Counted from the first letter of the stretch, positions 37,149 to 48,322 are shown. The stretch: DNA of 64,000 nt from Saccopteryx bilineata (GCF_036850765.1 NC_089490.1:133080522-133144521), one strand, 5' to 3'. A program made the numbers and translations. The notes: generated from the letters alone by a model not told the origin.

Positions 37149-37543
37149 CTTTTTTCTTTTTGTATTTTTCTGAAGCTGGAACCGGGGAGAGACAGTCAGA
37201 CAGACTTCCGCATGCGCTCCACCGAGATCCACCCAGCACGCCCACCAGGGGCGACACTCTGCCCACCAGGGGGCGATGTTCTGCCCCTCCGGGGCATCGC
37301 TCTGTTGCGACCAGAGCCACTCTAGCGCCTGGGGCAGAGGCCAAGGAGCCATCCCCAGCACCCGGGCCATCTTTGCTCCAGTGGAGCCTCGCTGCAGGAG
37401 GGGAAGAGAGAGACAGAGAGGAAGGAGAGGGGGAGGGGTGGAGAAGCAGATGGGCACTTCTTCTGTGTGCCCTGGCCGGGAATCGAACCCGGGACCCCTG
37501 CACGCCAGGCCGACGCTCTACCACTGAGCCAACCGGCCAGGGC
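37149..37543 (-). mobile_element. SINE family B (Ves type), with internal duplication
   Basis: A complete minus-strand copy. The target-site duplication TGGTCTCCCTTTT lies at 37,136-37,148 and 37,544-37,556. The body has the two-block CCACCAGGGGCGACACTCTG / CCACCAGGGGGCGATGTTCT arrangement. A 196-codon open frame crosses it and is only a reading of the SINE and its flanks. Confidence 0.95.
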
Positions 37544-38355
37544 TGGTCTCCCTTTTTATTACATATATTGCCTTCTTTTCTACTCATTTATTTCTTCCTT
37601 TCTTTTTATTTCCCTCCCATGATTTCTGTCCATCTTTTCTGCCATCCTCTGACATGACTTCCTCACATGTTTTCTCCCCAGAGTTCTTTTCAGGGTCTTT
37701 CTTCCCTGTCCTTCTCTTTTCCTCTCTTTCCTTTATTTTCTTCTTTCACATTCTGTCTTCTCTCCTTATCCTCTTGCTATTTTCCAACATTTTATATGAA
37801 AATGTCCAAATATACATAAAAGGTTGAAAGAATTGTACAGAGATACCTGTATACTCACCACCCAGATTCCATCATGGACATTTTTACAAACTCACTTTAT
37901 CACACATCGATTTCTCTCTCTCATCCAACAATCTGTATTTCTTTTCTTTTTCCCTTATGATTTTGAAGTAAGTTTTAGGTCTCAGTCATCAGCCCACTCC
38001 CCCTAAGTACTTCAGAATGCATGTCATTAACTAGAATTCACTACTGTATTTACAGTTCCTATTGTGTGTTTTTTTTGTGTGTGTGTGTGACAGAGACAGA
38101 GAGAGGAACAGATAGGAACAGACAGGAAGGAAGAGAAATGAGAAGCATCAATTTTTTCTTTGTGGCACCTTAGTTGTTCATTGATTGTGTTCTCATATGT
38201 GCCTTGATGGGGAGGGGGTCTATGGCAGACCAAGTGACCCCTTGCTTAAACCAGTGACCTTGGGCTTAAGCTGGTGAGCCTTGCTCAAACCAGATGAACC
38301 CACACTCAAGCTGGCAACCTCAGGGTTCTTCGCATCCCAGTCTGATGCTCTATCC

Positions 38356-40828
38356 CAAGGGTCGGGAACCTTTTTGGCTGAGAGAGCCATGAAAGCCACA
38401 TATTTTAAAATGTAATTCTGTGAGAGCCATACAATATGTTTAACACTAAATACAAGTAAATGTGTGCATTTTATGTAAGACCAACACCTTTAAAGTACAA
38501 TAAGTCTCTGAATTCTTTTTAACAACGTTGTTATGCTGTTGCTAACCAATGATGAATAAAGTACTTCTTACCATTAATGCGACTTCTGGTGCTGCATGGT
38601 TTTGCTAATGGCTTTGTAGTCTGGTTGATACGTGGTGAGGTTAAGCTTCATGCAGGCATTGAGACTTCCATCCGTTAAACGTGATCGTAGATTGGTCTTA
38701 ACGTTCTTTAGATGTGAGAAAGACTGCTCACATGCATACGTAGAGCCAAACATTGTCAGTACAGCAATATTCACATGCTGCAGTGTGTGGTATGTGACGG
38801 GAAGCGTGTTCCAAGTTCTGACAATCAGCTGGTCCACAGGTTGAAGTTTTTTCATTTCTTCCCACTTGTGTTTGCTCTCCAACTCTGCTTGCTGTCGTGC
38901 AAGTCTTTCCAAGTCTTCATTGAGTGACTTGAATTTATTCACCCACATGTCTGAGTCCTTCAGGTTAGTAGCTTGTAACCTAAATCTCTGACGGAGACAC
39001 CAGGGATGTAACTCAGGTTGGCACTGTCCACTGCACACTCGTGTGGATGGGTGATGAAGTTAAAAAGACGAGTGCGCTCATGAAATTCTCCAAAGTGCGC
39101 TTTGAATGACTGCAGGAGATTAGATGTGAAGCCCGCTAGCTGCTGGAGATCAAGATGTTGATCAGGGTCACTTGCTGTGCATGCATCTTTAAACTCTCCC
39201 AGTTTTTCAAAATGTAGTAAACGACCTGTTTCAATGTCGGCAATGAAGAGTTCCAGCTTGTTTTCAAATGCAAACACTGCTTGTTGAAGGGATAAGACTG
39301 TATTTCCAACTCCTTACATTTTCAGATTGAGCTGGTTCAGATGTTTAGTCATGTCCACGAGATAGTAGAACTCAGGAGCCACTCAGTGTTAGCTAACTCA
39401 GGATGCTCGATGTTTTTCATTTCAAGCAAAGTCTGGATTTTGCTCAGACAAGCTGCAAAATGGCTGAGTACTCCCTCTTGACAACCAATGCACATTGCTG
39501 TTGTGTGTGCAGAAGCAGACCAGGATAATTATTCCCAACTTCATCCAGCAGTGTTTTAAACTGGCAATCATTTAAAGCTCGGGCAACAATAAAGTTGACC
39601 ACCCGAATGACCAGAGACATCACCTCACCAAGCTGCTTGCCACACATCTGAGCACAAAGCGCCTCCTGATATAGGATGCAGTGAAAACTTAGGATGGGTC
39701 TCTTTTCATGTTCACGAAGAAGCACTACGAATCCTCTGTTTTCCCCCACCATGCACGGAGCACCATCAGTACACACCTAAATAAGTTTATCCATCAATAG
39801 ATTTTTTTCTCTAGCGAACTCAGTGAGAGACGAATAAATCCTCCCCTCTTATTGTCTCTTTCATAGGCAAAAAGCAAGACTTTTCTCACATAGTGTGTCA
39901 CTGACAGCATACCTTGCAATCACGCTGAACTGGGATAAATGGCTTACGTCTGTTGACTCATCCAAAGTGAGAGAAAAGAATGCACGCATTTATGTCCTTC
40001 ACTTGTATTGCCTCAATTTGATTTGCCATCATGATGGTACGATCGTGAACAGTTCTTGCCGACAGAGGCATGTCTTTTATTTATTTGATTATCTTGTCTT
40101 TATCTGAAAAGTCATCAAAAAGTTCATTGGCAACATTAAGCTTGACTGTTTTGGCATACTTCCCATCTGAGAATGGCTTTCCGTTTCTCACAATTGCTAA
40201 AGCACCAGCAAAGCTAGCCGAATTCCAGTCACCTTGTTGGGTCCAAACACGGAATTGCTGCTGACTAGCTTGCACTCTGCTCAGTAGCTCTTGACATGCT
40301 TTCTTCCTACTGTCCCCTGCTGGATATTTCGATGCAAATGTAGTATGGTGTGTATCGAAGTGCCGCTTTATATTTGGCCGTTTCATTGATGCAATTTTAT
40401 CATTGCATATTAGACACACTGCAGAACCTGCTCTCTCCACAAAGGTGAATTCCTTTGTCCATTTCTGCTGAAAAGTATGATACTCCTCATCTTTTTTTTT
40501 CTTTTAGCCATCTTCTTCATCAGAAGGATTTCTGCAATTAGCTAGCTGACTACTTGATTAAAAGGAGGGAAGTTTATTTCCTGACCTCACAACGACTCTT
40601 GTACGTTACGCATTATCCAATAAAAATTTGGTGGTGTCCCGGAGGACAGCTGTGATTGGCTCCAGCCACTTGCAACCATGAATATGAGTGGTAGGAAATG
40701 AATGGATTATAATACATGAGAATGTTTTATATTTTTAACGTTATTATTTTTTTATTAAAGATTGTGAGCCAGATGTAGCCATCAAAAGAACCACATCTGG
40801 CTCACAAGCCATAGGCTCCTGACCCCTG
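38356..40828 (-). mobile_element. hAT-superfamily DNA transposon, full length but decayed
   Basis: A 2,473-bp element with an 8-bp target-site duplication CTCTATCC at 38,348-38,355 and 40,829-40,836, the hAT signature length. The ends are inverted repeats: left CAAGGGTCGGGAACC, right CTCCTGACCCCTG preceded by GGCTC (about 12 of 15 positions match). Subterminal GAGAGCCAT motifs near the left end recur at 38,380-38,430, and AGATGTGGTTCTTTTGATGG-type sequence (as its complement) lies near the right end. The internal transposase reads from the right end towards the left and is broken. Confidence 0.93.
38574..40511 (-). pseudogene. Broken hAT transposase (GTF2IRD2/ZBED-like class)
   Basis: In an active element this enzyme binds the terminal repeats and performs cut-and-paste transposition. 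The blocks seen run in the right order on the minus strand. First is an N-terminal zinc-finger-like region (CLIC...HFDTHH) at about 40,488-40,084. Next is a block with LTLDES, part of the catalytic core, at about 39,970-39,900. A core block with TDGAPCMVG spans 39,776-39,447. A middle region spans 39,277-39,000. Last is the C-terminal dimerisation region (FGSTYACEQSFSHLKN, RSRL) ending at a stop at 38,574-38,576. Breaks: the likely first ATG (40,511) is out of frame with the zinc-finger block across an A-run, a TAA lies at 40,081-40,083, frame changes occur near 39,975 and 39,870, a stop lies just below 39,447, and the stretch 39,446-39,280 is frame-disrupted. It cannot make a full protein. 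The class is known from domesticated relatives such as GTF2IRD2 and ZBED5; the exact family is inferred. Confidence 0.88.
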
Positions 40829-40906
40829 CTCTATCCATTGTGCCACTGCCTCATTAGGTCTAATTGTTTTTTTTAAGGTGCAGTTGACATAAACTGCAGG
40901 AATCTT

Positions 40907-41245
40907 TTTTTTTTAAGCAAGAAAAAGACAGACAGACAGGAAGGAAGAGAGATTAGAAACATCAACTCATAGTTGTGGCACTTTAGTCATTCATTGATTG
41001 CTTTCTTATATGTGCCTTGACTGGGGGACTCCAGCTGAGCCAGTGATTCCCTTGCTCAGGCCAGTGACCTTGGGCTCAAGTCAGTGACCATGGGCTTCAA
41101 GCCAGCAACCTTTGCGCTCAAGCCAGTGACCCCGTGCTCAGGCTGGTGAGACTGTGCTCAAGGCGGTGACCGTGGGGTCTCAAACCTGGACTCTCAGCAT
41201 CCCAGGACAGAGGTTTATCCACTGTGTCACTGCCTGGTTAGGCTC
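40907..41245 (-). mobile_element. SINE family C nested in ancient L1
   Basis: A minus-strand family C copy with a T-rich start, GACAGACAGACAGGAAGG, CATTCATTGATTGCTTTC, several CAAGCCAGTGACC-type repeats and the head complement TTTATCCACTGTGTCACTGC. The target-site duplication AACTGCAGGAATCTT (40,892-40,906) and AACTGCAGAAATCTT (41,246-41,260) differs by one base. Confidence 0.92.
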
Positions 41246-41563
41246 AACTGCAGAAATCTTAAGTGTACCATTGGATAAGTTTTGACAGATAAATACAGGG
41301 TAACTCAAACCCCTATTAGGATAGGAACGTTCCAGTCACTTCCAAAAGTCCCTTCATGCCCGTCTCAATCAATCCCTCAGCTCTTGAAAGACAACCACTG
41401 TTATGGATTCATTTTGCCTGTCCTAGAGCTTCCTAAGTGGATCCACACAGAACGTACTCTTTTCTGGAAGGGTTTTTTCACTCAGCAGAATGTTTTTTCC
41501 CTCCAAACTATCAATAGTTCTTCTTTTCTTTATTGCTAAGTAGTGTTCCATTGTGTGAACATA

Positions 41564-41896
41564 CAGGCACACCTCAGAGATATTGTGGTTTGATTCCAGA
41601 CCACAGCATTAGAGCAAATATTGTAATAAAGCCAGTTATGTGAAAGTTTGGTTTTTCAATGTCTATAAAAGTTATGTTTATACTATTCTGTAGTCTATTA
41701 AGTATGCAAAGTGTTGTCTAAAAAAATGTACATGCCCTAACCAAGAATACTTTATTGCTAAACATGCTGACCATCACCTGGGCCTTCAACGAGTCATAAT
41801 ATTTTTGCCGGTGCAGTCTTTAATTTGTAAAAAAAAAAAAATGCAATTTTCTACAAAGTGCAATAATGCAGAGCACAATAGAATGAGGTGTGCCTG
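41564..41896. mobile_element. Tigger1-like DNA transposon, internally deleted
   Basis: A 333-bp element with terminal repeats CAGGCACACCTCAGAGATAT at the left and GAATGAGGTGTGCCTG at the right. The internal sequence typical of Tigger1 ends includes TATTAAGTATGCAAAGTGTT and ACTTTATTGCTAAACATGCT. The left flank is TA; the right flank is TC, apparently a mutated TA duplication. No transposase remains. It sits in the ancient antisense L1. Confidence 0.9.
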
Positions 41897-41930
41897 TCTC
41901 ACAGCTTGTTCAGTCATCCTCCCTCTTCTG

Positions 41931-44339
41931 GTCTGCATGCGCCGTGTGAACGATGCTGATGTGAATCCACCCTTTTGTTTTGCTGTCCTCCATTTTCTCC
42001 TTCATTACTCCCTCCCCACCTTTTCTTGGTCCCAGAGCACACTCAGGACGCATGAGTGAAATGGGGAGAGTCATTATTGTTTCATGGGGCTGTGGTGGGA
42101 AGGTAGTACTATAGATAAGGTGTAAGTCTCCCAGGCCCATCCCTGGCACACAGTAGGCACTCAATACGTGATAGCTCTGATTACACAGAGGAGGCTTGAA
42201 GGCTTCTAGTTGGAGGAATTTTTTGTGATTGGATTTTGGCATCATTTTCTAGCTGTGCGGTTTTTGTCAAGTAAGTCACATTTATCTGCCTTCATTTATT
42301 TCCCTTCAATCTTTCTCTTTCCTCATGAGTTACATGGGATGAAACTCTCAATCTTCCCAGTTGGGGGAATAATGAAAGAAAGGGAATGATGAAGAAAAAC
42401 GATGACAAAGAGTTTGCAAAAGAAATCACATCTACTCTATTTCTCTCTCTCTCCCTTTTTTTTATATTACTTGAGTTTTGCAAGAAATAGCTTTAAAATC
42501 CTTGGATGAGAAAACCTTATTCTAAAGCCAAGAGCTACAGTGTGAGGGGTGTCCTTTTCCCAGACCCATCAGCTGCCATTCAGCGAGGACTAGCAGTTTC
42601 CATTGGAGCAGAGAAAAGTTTATTTTACTATTTTAATTTGGTGATGCTTTATTTACCCTGTTTGTACTCACCCAGATTTGGCACCCACTCTGTACTCCAA
42701 GTGCTAACTTAAGTGACATATTTCCATTCTGCCTGGGAAGAATACACAGTAGAGCTGAGACGTGTGTTTATAATTACAAGGTACTGAGTTGGCTCAAACA
42801 ACATCTTGGAGCATATGGGAACTATGTGGGCTAGTTAGCAAAAGTTTATGCTGAAGCCTGATGCTGTTTGGCTGAATTTTGTAGACTCAAAGTTGTTAAG
42901 CTGTGTATAATAAAACATGGGTTGATTCGATTTAATATTTCCAGGTTAGTATGTTGTGGTAAGGATAGTCCTTTCCCCTTTTCTTGGCCTAAAAATGCAG
43001 AGGATTTGAAATAAGTTCTGAAGATGGCAGATTGTGTGGGGAGAAGAAGCACAGGCCATTTATTTGTTTGTTTGTTTGTTTATTTTATAGCACTGTCTTT
43101 AAGTCCCTGGACATGAGTCCTTGGCCCCAAACTAACCAAATCTGATATTTTTTATTTAAGATTGACAATGTGGAGGGTTTTCAGGTTATTCTCAACACTG
43201 TGCCTTTAAACTGTGTGTTAAAAATATATGATTTTTATGAAGTTTCTATGTATAGACTTTTTAATTATATTTAATATCACAATGCACATTTCAGCAGGGT
43301 ATTTTAAACTCAGAGGAAAGATATGCTGTTGTAAAAATGGGTCTGTTGATTGCATGGATGTGTATGTGTATGTGCATGCTTGTGCATAGGACACATATTT
43401 ATAGCATATGACTGGCTGTGGAAATCTATGGTTTTGGTAAGATATAATTGTACACCTACTGTGTACAGATGAATGCAGCTCTTGTTTCCTGACCTCAACT
43501 TCCTTTTCTGTCTGTAACCACGGGGCTGGGAAGAGGAGATGACAGGAGAGAGCCACCAGAGGCTAAATTCCCATGCTAATCCTAAAGCAGTTTAGGCTCT
43601 AGAAGTTGACCCCAAGGCCAAGTGAACTGGCAGAGAGGAAAACCATTAACCCTCAGTGGAAGGCTTTCTGGCGCATCTGCTGCGGTGGCTGCTGCTGCTG
43701 TCACGTTGACTTACTGGTAAGTAGAGCAACAGGGTGCCTCACCCCCCTTTTGCGCAGAAAGCCAAGTCGGCTGAGCCTCTCACACCCTCCTTCCCATTTT
43801 CTATGGGGAATAGTGTCTTTCTGTTGCAGGAAGGCTGGAAAGAGACTGGATTAGAAATGTAAATCACTTGTAAATGTAGGGAGAATTCTCTGCAAACATC
43901 TGGATTGTTGTACACCCAAACTGTTTTTATACGAATGTGTGTCAGGTCTATGAGACTGACCAGTATAATGTCTGTACTCTTTGAAAACTCCTGTTTAGGT
44001 AGATCTATGTTTAAATAATGAGAGTTTCATATGCCAAATAATGTGCTTTGCAAATCATGTATTTTCCATCTTCTAGAGTGGATCGAATTTGATCTTATTC
44101 TTTTTCAAGTTTGCTACATCATAGGTCTTTTAAACCCAGATTTGAATGTGTTGTAAGCCAACTCCTTGCCCTAGATATCACATGAGAGACAATGAAACTT
44201 GCTCTCTTGAGGCACTGGCTTCATGTGACGGGTATTAACATTGTCCATCAGAGGGGAGCTCTCGTCCTACTGGGCTGCCCCTATACCGAAAGAATCACAT
44301 TCAGTTGTTCCTTTTCTGTCTTAAAAACATCTTCACATA
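41931..44339. other. Unassigned non-coding stretch with L2 trace
   Basis: Near 42,125-42,185 CCTGGCACACAGTAGGCACT looks like an L2 3' end. A short (TTTG)n run lies at about 43,063-43,080. No exon is recognised. Confidence 0.4.
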
Positions 44340-44500
44340 TGTTATTTACTTTATACCTGACAATAACCCTCTGGGTCGCTGCCAGTATCTCCATATAGAA
44401 AACTGAGGCTCAACGAGGCCAAGGGATTTGTGTGAGGTCGTCTATTTTACCAGCGGGTGACAGCCTGGGTTGTCCAACTCTAAATCCGGTGGTGGTGCCT
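44340..44500 (-). mobile_element. MIR SINE remnant
   Basis: AAAACTGAGGCTCAACGAGG, then CCAAGGGATTTGTGTGAGGT and GGGTTGTCCAACTC form the reverse complement of MIR. Confidence 0.75.
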
Positions 44501-44659
44501 GAGCATGTCTCGTAGCTGGTCCCACACCGTTAGATTAACAGAACTGGGTTATATGATGCCGCTAGTCTAGTTTTCATGCATTAGCCTTGCTTTGCAGAAC
44601 CAATGTGGATTCTTGGGAAGAGCTGTGAATTTGGAATATAAACTAAGTTGACATTTTTG

Positions 44660-44830
44660 TTCTTTCACTCTTTAGTTATACAATTTGGGGGAAATATCAA
44701 TTTTGAGCATCAGTTTTCTCAGCTGCAACATGAAGACAGTAGTAGGTATCTTGCAAAGTAAGGAAGATGATGTTTGAAAAGAAAGTATTTTGTAAAACAA
44801 ACTATTATGCAAAATATAAAATGTTATTAT
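44660..44830 (+). mobile_element. MIR-like remnant
   Basis: A TTGAGCATCAGTTTTCTCAG core followed by CTGCAACATGAAGACAGTAG suggests a diverged plus-strand MIR. Confidence 0.5.
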
Positions 44831-44834
44831 TATA

Positions 44835-44975
44835 ATTCTCTTTCCAACTAGGCTGTACATTCCTTTACAAGATATGTTACATTACTTTTTCTGTTTTGGT
44901 AACTTAGCTTAGGGCCAGGTGCATAGAAGTTATTCAGTAAATATCAGCTGGTTGATTTATTGATTGATTGAAAGC
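44835..44975 (+). mobile_element. LINE-2 3' end
   Basis: AGGGCCAGGTGCATAGAAGT, then TATTCAGTAAATATCAGCTG and a terminal TTGATT repeat form the standard L2 terminus. Confidence 0.65.
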
Positions 44976-45804
44976 TGAGATCATGCCTTCCCGTTCCTTT
45001 GTTTCTTTCCCCCAGTGCATAATATGTCTCTATTAAAATAATGACACCCTAGAGATAATTTTTGGGAAATTAAAAATGTTTCTTAATACATGTCAATGTT
45101 CATATGTGTGTACATGGACTTGTAAAAATTTATTAAAATGTGTGCATGTGCAATTATGTGGACTATTTCTGCATATGTGTGTGGGGTTCACCATTAGTGA
45201 GAGGTCACTAATGGCTGATGCACAGGGCTAGTGGAGCCTTTGCAAGATCAAAGCTTGTTTGCTAGATTCTGGTTGTTGCTACTCTGTGGGAAGCTCTTTG
45301 ATGTCTGGGACCCTCTGAGCTGGCTGTGTTCAGGACTCCAGGGTGGGAGTGTGTGCTTCAACTCTCTGTTTCTCCACTTATGCAACTCCCCAACCTTTAA
45401 TCCAATGGCTGGCCAAATAGATCTATAGCCAAGAAGGGCCGGGCAATCCTGAGGTGGTAGTAGGTTTCTGGCAAAACCCTTGACACCATGAAGCTGCCCT
45501 TGGGATGTGCTCATATTATGAAAGAATTCAGTGAATTACAAGATTTTCTATAAAATAAAAATAAAAATCTAGCAAATTGGTAATTAAGCTCCAGAGGTTT
45601 TCAAAAATTATTTTTTGTGCATTACTGTAATATGTACCTGAGTGGTTGGTGATATGTCCGCAGATACCCGGCTGCTACCTGGAGCTCAGCCCAATGCTCG
45701 GTACCCCCAGGATGGGGGCTTCCAGGGGACCAAGTGGAAGCTTTTTGGAGGGGCATTAGTGGGTGTGGATTCTGTGAAGTTTAGCTTAGTGAAGAGTAGT
45801 ATGA
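44976..45804. other. Unassigned non-coding stretch
   Basis: Nothing recognised. Confidence 0.4.
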
Positions 45805-46025
45805 TATAAAAGCACTGAACTTAGAGGTCAGGAGGCTTGGGTTTTGGTTTGGCTCTGTTATTCTAGATAAAATTTAACCTTTATGTGCCTCAGTTTGCTC
45901 AGCTGAGAATGGAGGCAGTAATCCTCACACATGATAGTTGAATGACTCAGGTAGAATACCATGCATAAAACTTCTTAGAGAACTCTAAAGTGTAGAGCAA
46001 ATAAAAGGTGGTATGATTGTTGGTG
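45805..46025 (+). mobile_element. MIR SINE
   Basis: A nearly full MIR order: CTTGGGTTTTGGTTTGGCTC, TTTATGTGCCTCAGTTTGCT, and a 3' part with GAATGACTCAGGTAGAATAC. Confidence 0.75.
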
Positions 46026-46074
46026 TTTGAAGTCTTGAACGTTTGGTAGAGCCATATGCAGCAGAATGATCAAA

Positions 46075-46230
46075 AGAAGGACTCTGGAGACCACTTGGGA
46101 TCAACTCTTAGCTCAGCTCTTTGCAGTTGAGTGACCTTGGATAAGATAATGAAACTCTCTGTGCCTCAGTTTCTTCATCTGTAAAATGGGGGGAAATAAT
46201 GGTGCTTGAATACACAGTTAAGGTCCCAAT
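46075..46230 (+). mobile_element. MIR SINE
   Basis: A clear core: GAGTGACCTTGGATAAGATA, then CTCTGTGCCTCAGTTTCTTC and ATCTGTAAAATGGGG. One of the best-preserved MIRs here. Confidence 0.88.
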
Positions 46231-46261
46231 CAATGTTTTAATATGAGAGCACATACACATG

Positions 46262-46417
46262 CAGACATACCCTCAGGGGTACTGTGGGTTTGCTTTCAGA
46301 AAAATGCAATAAAGTAGTACTATAAGTGGAGCTGTAACTTTTTTGCTGGCAAAGGGTCTTGCCTTCAATTTGTAAAAAGCACAACATCTGTGAAGCTCAA
46401 TGAACAAGGTCTGCCTG
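46262..46417. mobile_element. Tigger1-like MITE, shortened
   Basis: The left end CAGACATACCCTCAGGGGTA and the right part TTCAATTTGTAAAAAGCACA ... GGTCTGCCTG match both termini of Tigger1, with most of the interior missing. A GGGTCTTGCCTTCAATTTG junction marks the deletion point. Confidence 0.8.
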
Positions 46418-46633
46418 TGTATCCAATGTACACTTCTTATTCATATTATATGTAACTGAGACCATTATTCAATGAACATGAACCTTTAGTAAATCAGATT
46501 CCCACATCATTGCTCTCTCGGTCCTTCCCTTCCCCCACCTCTTTGCTTTTATTCTCCTCTTCTACTTTAATGAGAAAGATGAAAGTTATCATGGGGTTAA
46601 AAAAAAATATTCCAGGGTAAAGTCTACAGTAAT

Positions 46634-46876
46634 GCCTTTTTTTTTTTTTTTTAGCTAGAAAGAGAGAGTAAGGGAGAGAGGTGAGAAGCATCAACTCATA
46701 GTTGCAACACTTTAGTTGTTCATTGATTGCTTCTCATATGTGCCTTGACCAGGGAGCTCCAGCCAAGTCAGTGAACCCTTGCTCAATCTGGCAAGCCTGT
46801 GATCAAGTCAGTGACCTGGGGGTTTCAAACCTGGGACCTCAGCATCCCAAGCCAATGCTCTATCCACTTGTCAGGC
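46634..46876 (-). mobile_element. SINE family C, short form
   Basis: A T-run, GAGAGAGGTGAGAAGCATCA, TTGTTCATTGATTGCTTCTC and fewer internal repeats than the other copies, then the head complement TGCTCTATCCACTTGTCAGG. Duplications were not identified. Confidence 0.85.
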
Positions 46877-46881
46877 TAGAA

Positions 46882-47086
46882 CAGTGGTTTAGAGTCATGC
46901 TCTGCAGAACCTCTACGGTCCAAGAGGAGTGGTACAGAACCCCTGGGGGCGAGGGCAAGATGGCCAGGCGGGGGCCCTGGCTACCCATGTTAGCTTTGGC
47001 AGAGCCTTTATCCACATTGGGCTTCTCTATATAATTTTATTGAACTAAAGAGTTTAGCTGCTTTACAAAGTTGGAAACCCACTGGC
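46882..47086. mobile_element. Possible hAT-type MITE
   Basis: About 205 bp with short inverted ends: CAGTGGTTTAGAG at the left and TTGGAAACCCACTG at the right. This resembles mammalian Charlie-type MITEs. Flanking 8-mers are only loosely similar, so the call is moderate. Confidence 0.45.
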
Positions 47087-47322
47087 TTATAGTCAACACA
47101 GATTCAACTCAAATCTTAGAAATATTCTCCATTCATGTCTATTACAGTTCACAGAGAAGTGTTGGTGATATTGACAAACCACAAAGTAACATGCTATCCA
47201 ATAAACAAGAAAGTTAATTTTTAAAAAAATGTTTTTATTGATGTGCCACATTCAGAAAGAAGACTATTAATCCAGTTTAAAAGGATTAAAAACTAAAGGT
47301 TGAAATAAGAATTAACTCTCAG

Positions 47323-48322
47323 AAAAGATAATCCTAGTGCCCTGTTGGTGGGATTGTAAATTGGTACAGCCACTATGGAAAACAGTATAGAGTTTCTTCA
47401 AAAAATTTAAAATAGAGCTGCCCTACAACCAAGTAATTTCACTTATGGGTATTTATCAAAGGAAAACAAAGACACTAATTCAATAAGATATATGCACCCC
47501 TATAGGTATTGCAGCATTATTTATAATAGCCACGATATAAAAGCAACCTAAGTGCTTATCGATGGATGGATGGTTAAAAAAATACAGTATAGTCCTGGCC
47601 AGTTGGCTCAGTGGTAGAACATCGGCCCAAAGTATGGATATTTTGGTTTGATTCCTGGTCAGGGCACATAAGAGAAGTGACTATATGCTTCTCCACCTCT
47701 CTCCTCCCCATTCTCTCTCTCTCTCTCTTTTTCTTTCTCTCTCTCTCTCTCTCCCCCTCCTCCGCCTCCTCCCACAGCCATGGCTCAATTGGTTTGAGCA
47801 AGTTGGCCCTTGCACTGAGAATGGCTTGCTGGCCTCTGCCTCAGGTACTAAAAATAGCCTGGTTGCCAAACAACAGAGTAATGCCCCAGAGGGGCAGAGC
47901 ATCACCCCATAGGGGGCTTGCTGGGTAGACCCCAGTCAGGGCTCATCTGAGAGTCTGTCTCTCTGCCTTCCTTCCTCTTAATAAAAGAAAAAAAAATGAA
48001 GATATGGTATATACCATACATACAATGAAATATCGCTTAGCCATGAAAAGTAATGAATTCTTACCAATTGTGATAATATAGATGGACCTAGAGGGTACTA
48101 TGCTCAGTGAAATACACCAGACAGAGAAAGACAAATGTCCCGTGATTTTGCTTACGAGTGGAATCTAAAAAAAATGAGTAAACAAAGCAGAAACAGATCT
48201 ATAGATGTAGAGAACAAGCTGATGGTTGGCAAAGGGGAGGGGGGTAATGAGAGGTGGAAATAAATATATAAATAAAAAATAATAAGTCATATTCTTATTA
48301 ATCAATGAAAAATAATTTTAAA
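47323..48322 (+). mobile_element. 5'-truncated LINE-1, split by a SINE
   Basis: A plus-strand L1 3' end covering the C-terminal part of ORF2 and the 3' UTR. Landmarks are CTGTTGGTGGGATTGTAAAT, GATATATGCACCCCTATAGG, GATGGACCTAGAGGGTACTA and AGAGAAAGACAAATGTCCCG. A perfect 13-bp target-site duplication AATTAACTCTCAG lies at 47,310-47,322 and 48,323-48,335. A family B SINE splits it at 47,593-47,996. The ORF2 frame is interrupted, so no protein is made. Confidence 0.92.
47593..47996 (+). mobile_element. SINE family B, older diverged form, nested in L1
   Basis: Head TCCTGGCCAGTTGGCTCAGT, B-box-like GGTTTGATTCCTGG, a long CT tract, body GGTTTGAGCAAGTTGGCCC and a degenerate A-rich tail. It is diverged from the young Ves copies and shares variants with the copy at 61,111. 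The L1 sequence resumes directly afterwards with AAGATATGGTATATACC. Confidence 0.9.

Larger units (their letters stand above)
38077..40860 (-). mobile_element. SINE family C, split by a hAT transposon
   Basis: The 3' part (38,077-38,355) has GACAGAGACAGAGAGAGG, GTGGCACCTTAGTTGTTCAT, AAACCAGTGACCTTGGGC and CATCCCAGTCTGATGCTC. The head resumes at 40,837-40,860 (ATTGTGCCACTGCCTCATTA). The break coincides exactly with the hAT target-site duplication CTCTATCC, which is itself SINE sequence (normally TCTATCCACTGCGCC). Imperfect flanking T-rich duplications lie at about 38,060-38,076 and 40,861-40,874. Confidence 0.88.
37770..41930 (-). mobile_element. Ancient LINE-1 3' region (antisense), split by four later insertions
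   Basis: Pieces in collinear antisense order: 37,770-38,076 (GAAAGAATTGTACAGAGATA, CATGTCATTAACTAGAATTC), 40,861-40,906 (GGTGCAGTTGACATAAACTG), 41,246-41,563 (AGTGTACCATTGGATAAGTT, TTTCACTCAGCAGAATG, AGTAGTGTTCCATTGTGTGA) and a few bases after 41,896 (CTCACAGCTTGTTCAGTCAT). Intervening DNA is accounted for by a SINE plus hAT transposon, a second SINE and a Tigger1-like element. Joining across the insertions restores the usual L1 order, which supports one original copy. Confidence 0.75.

Noticed and set aside
37067..37657. 196-codon open frame on the plus strand
   Set aside because: It runs through a family B SINE and its flanks. Similar frames occur in other SINE copies (for example 11,532-11,924), so it is repeat sequence and not a gene.
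38574..39038. 154-codon minus-strand frame as an expressed host gene
   Set aside because: It is the C-terminal block of the hAT transposase, bounded by the transposon ends. Upstream blocks are broken by stops and frame changes, so there is no evidence of domestication.
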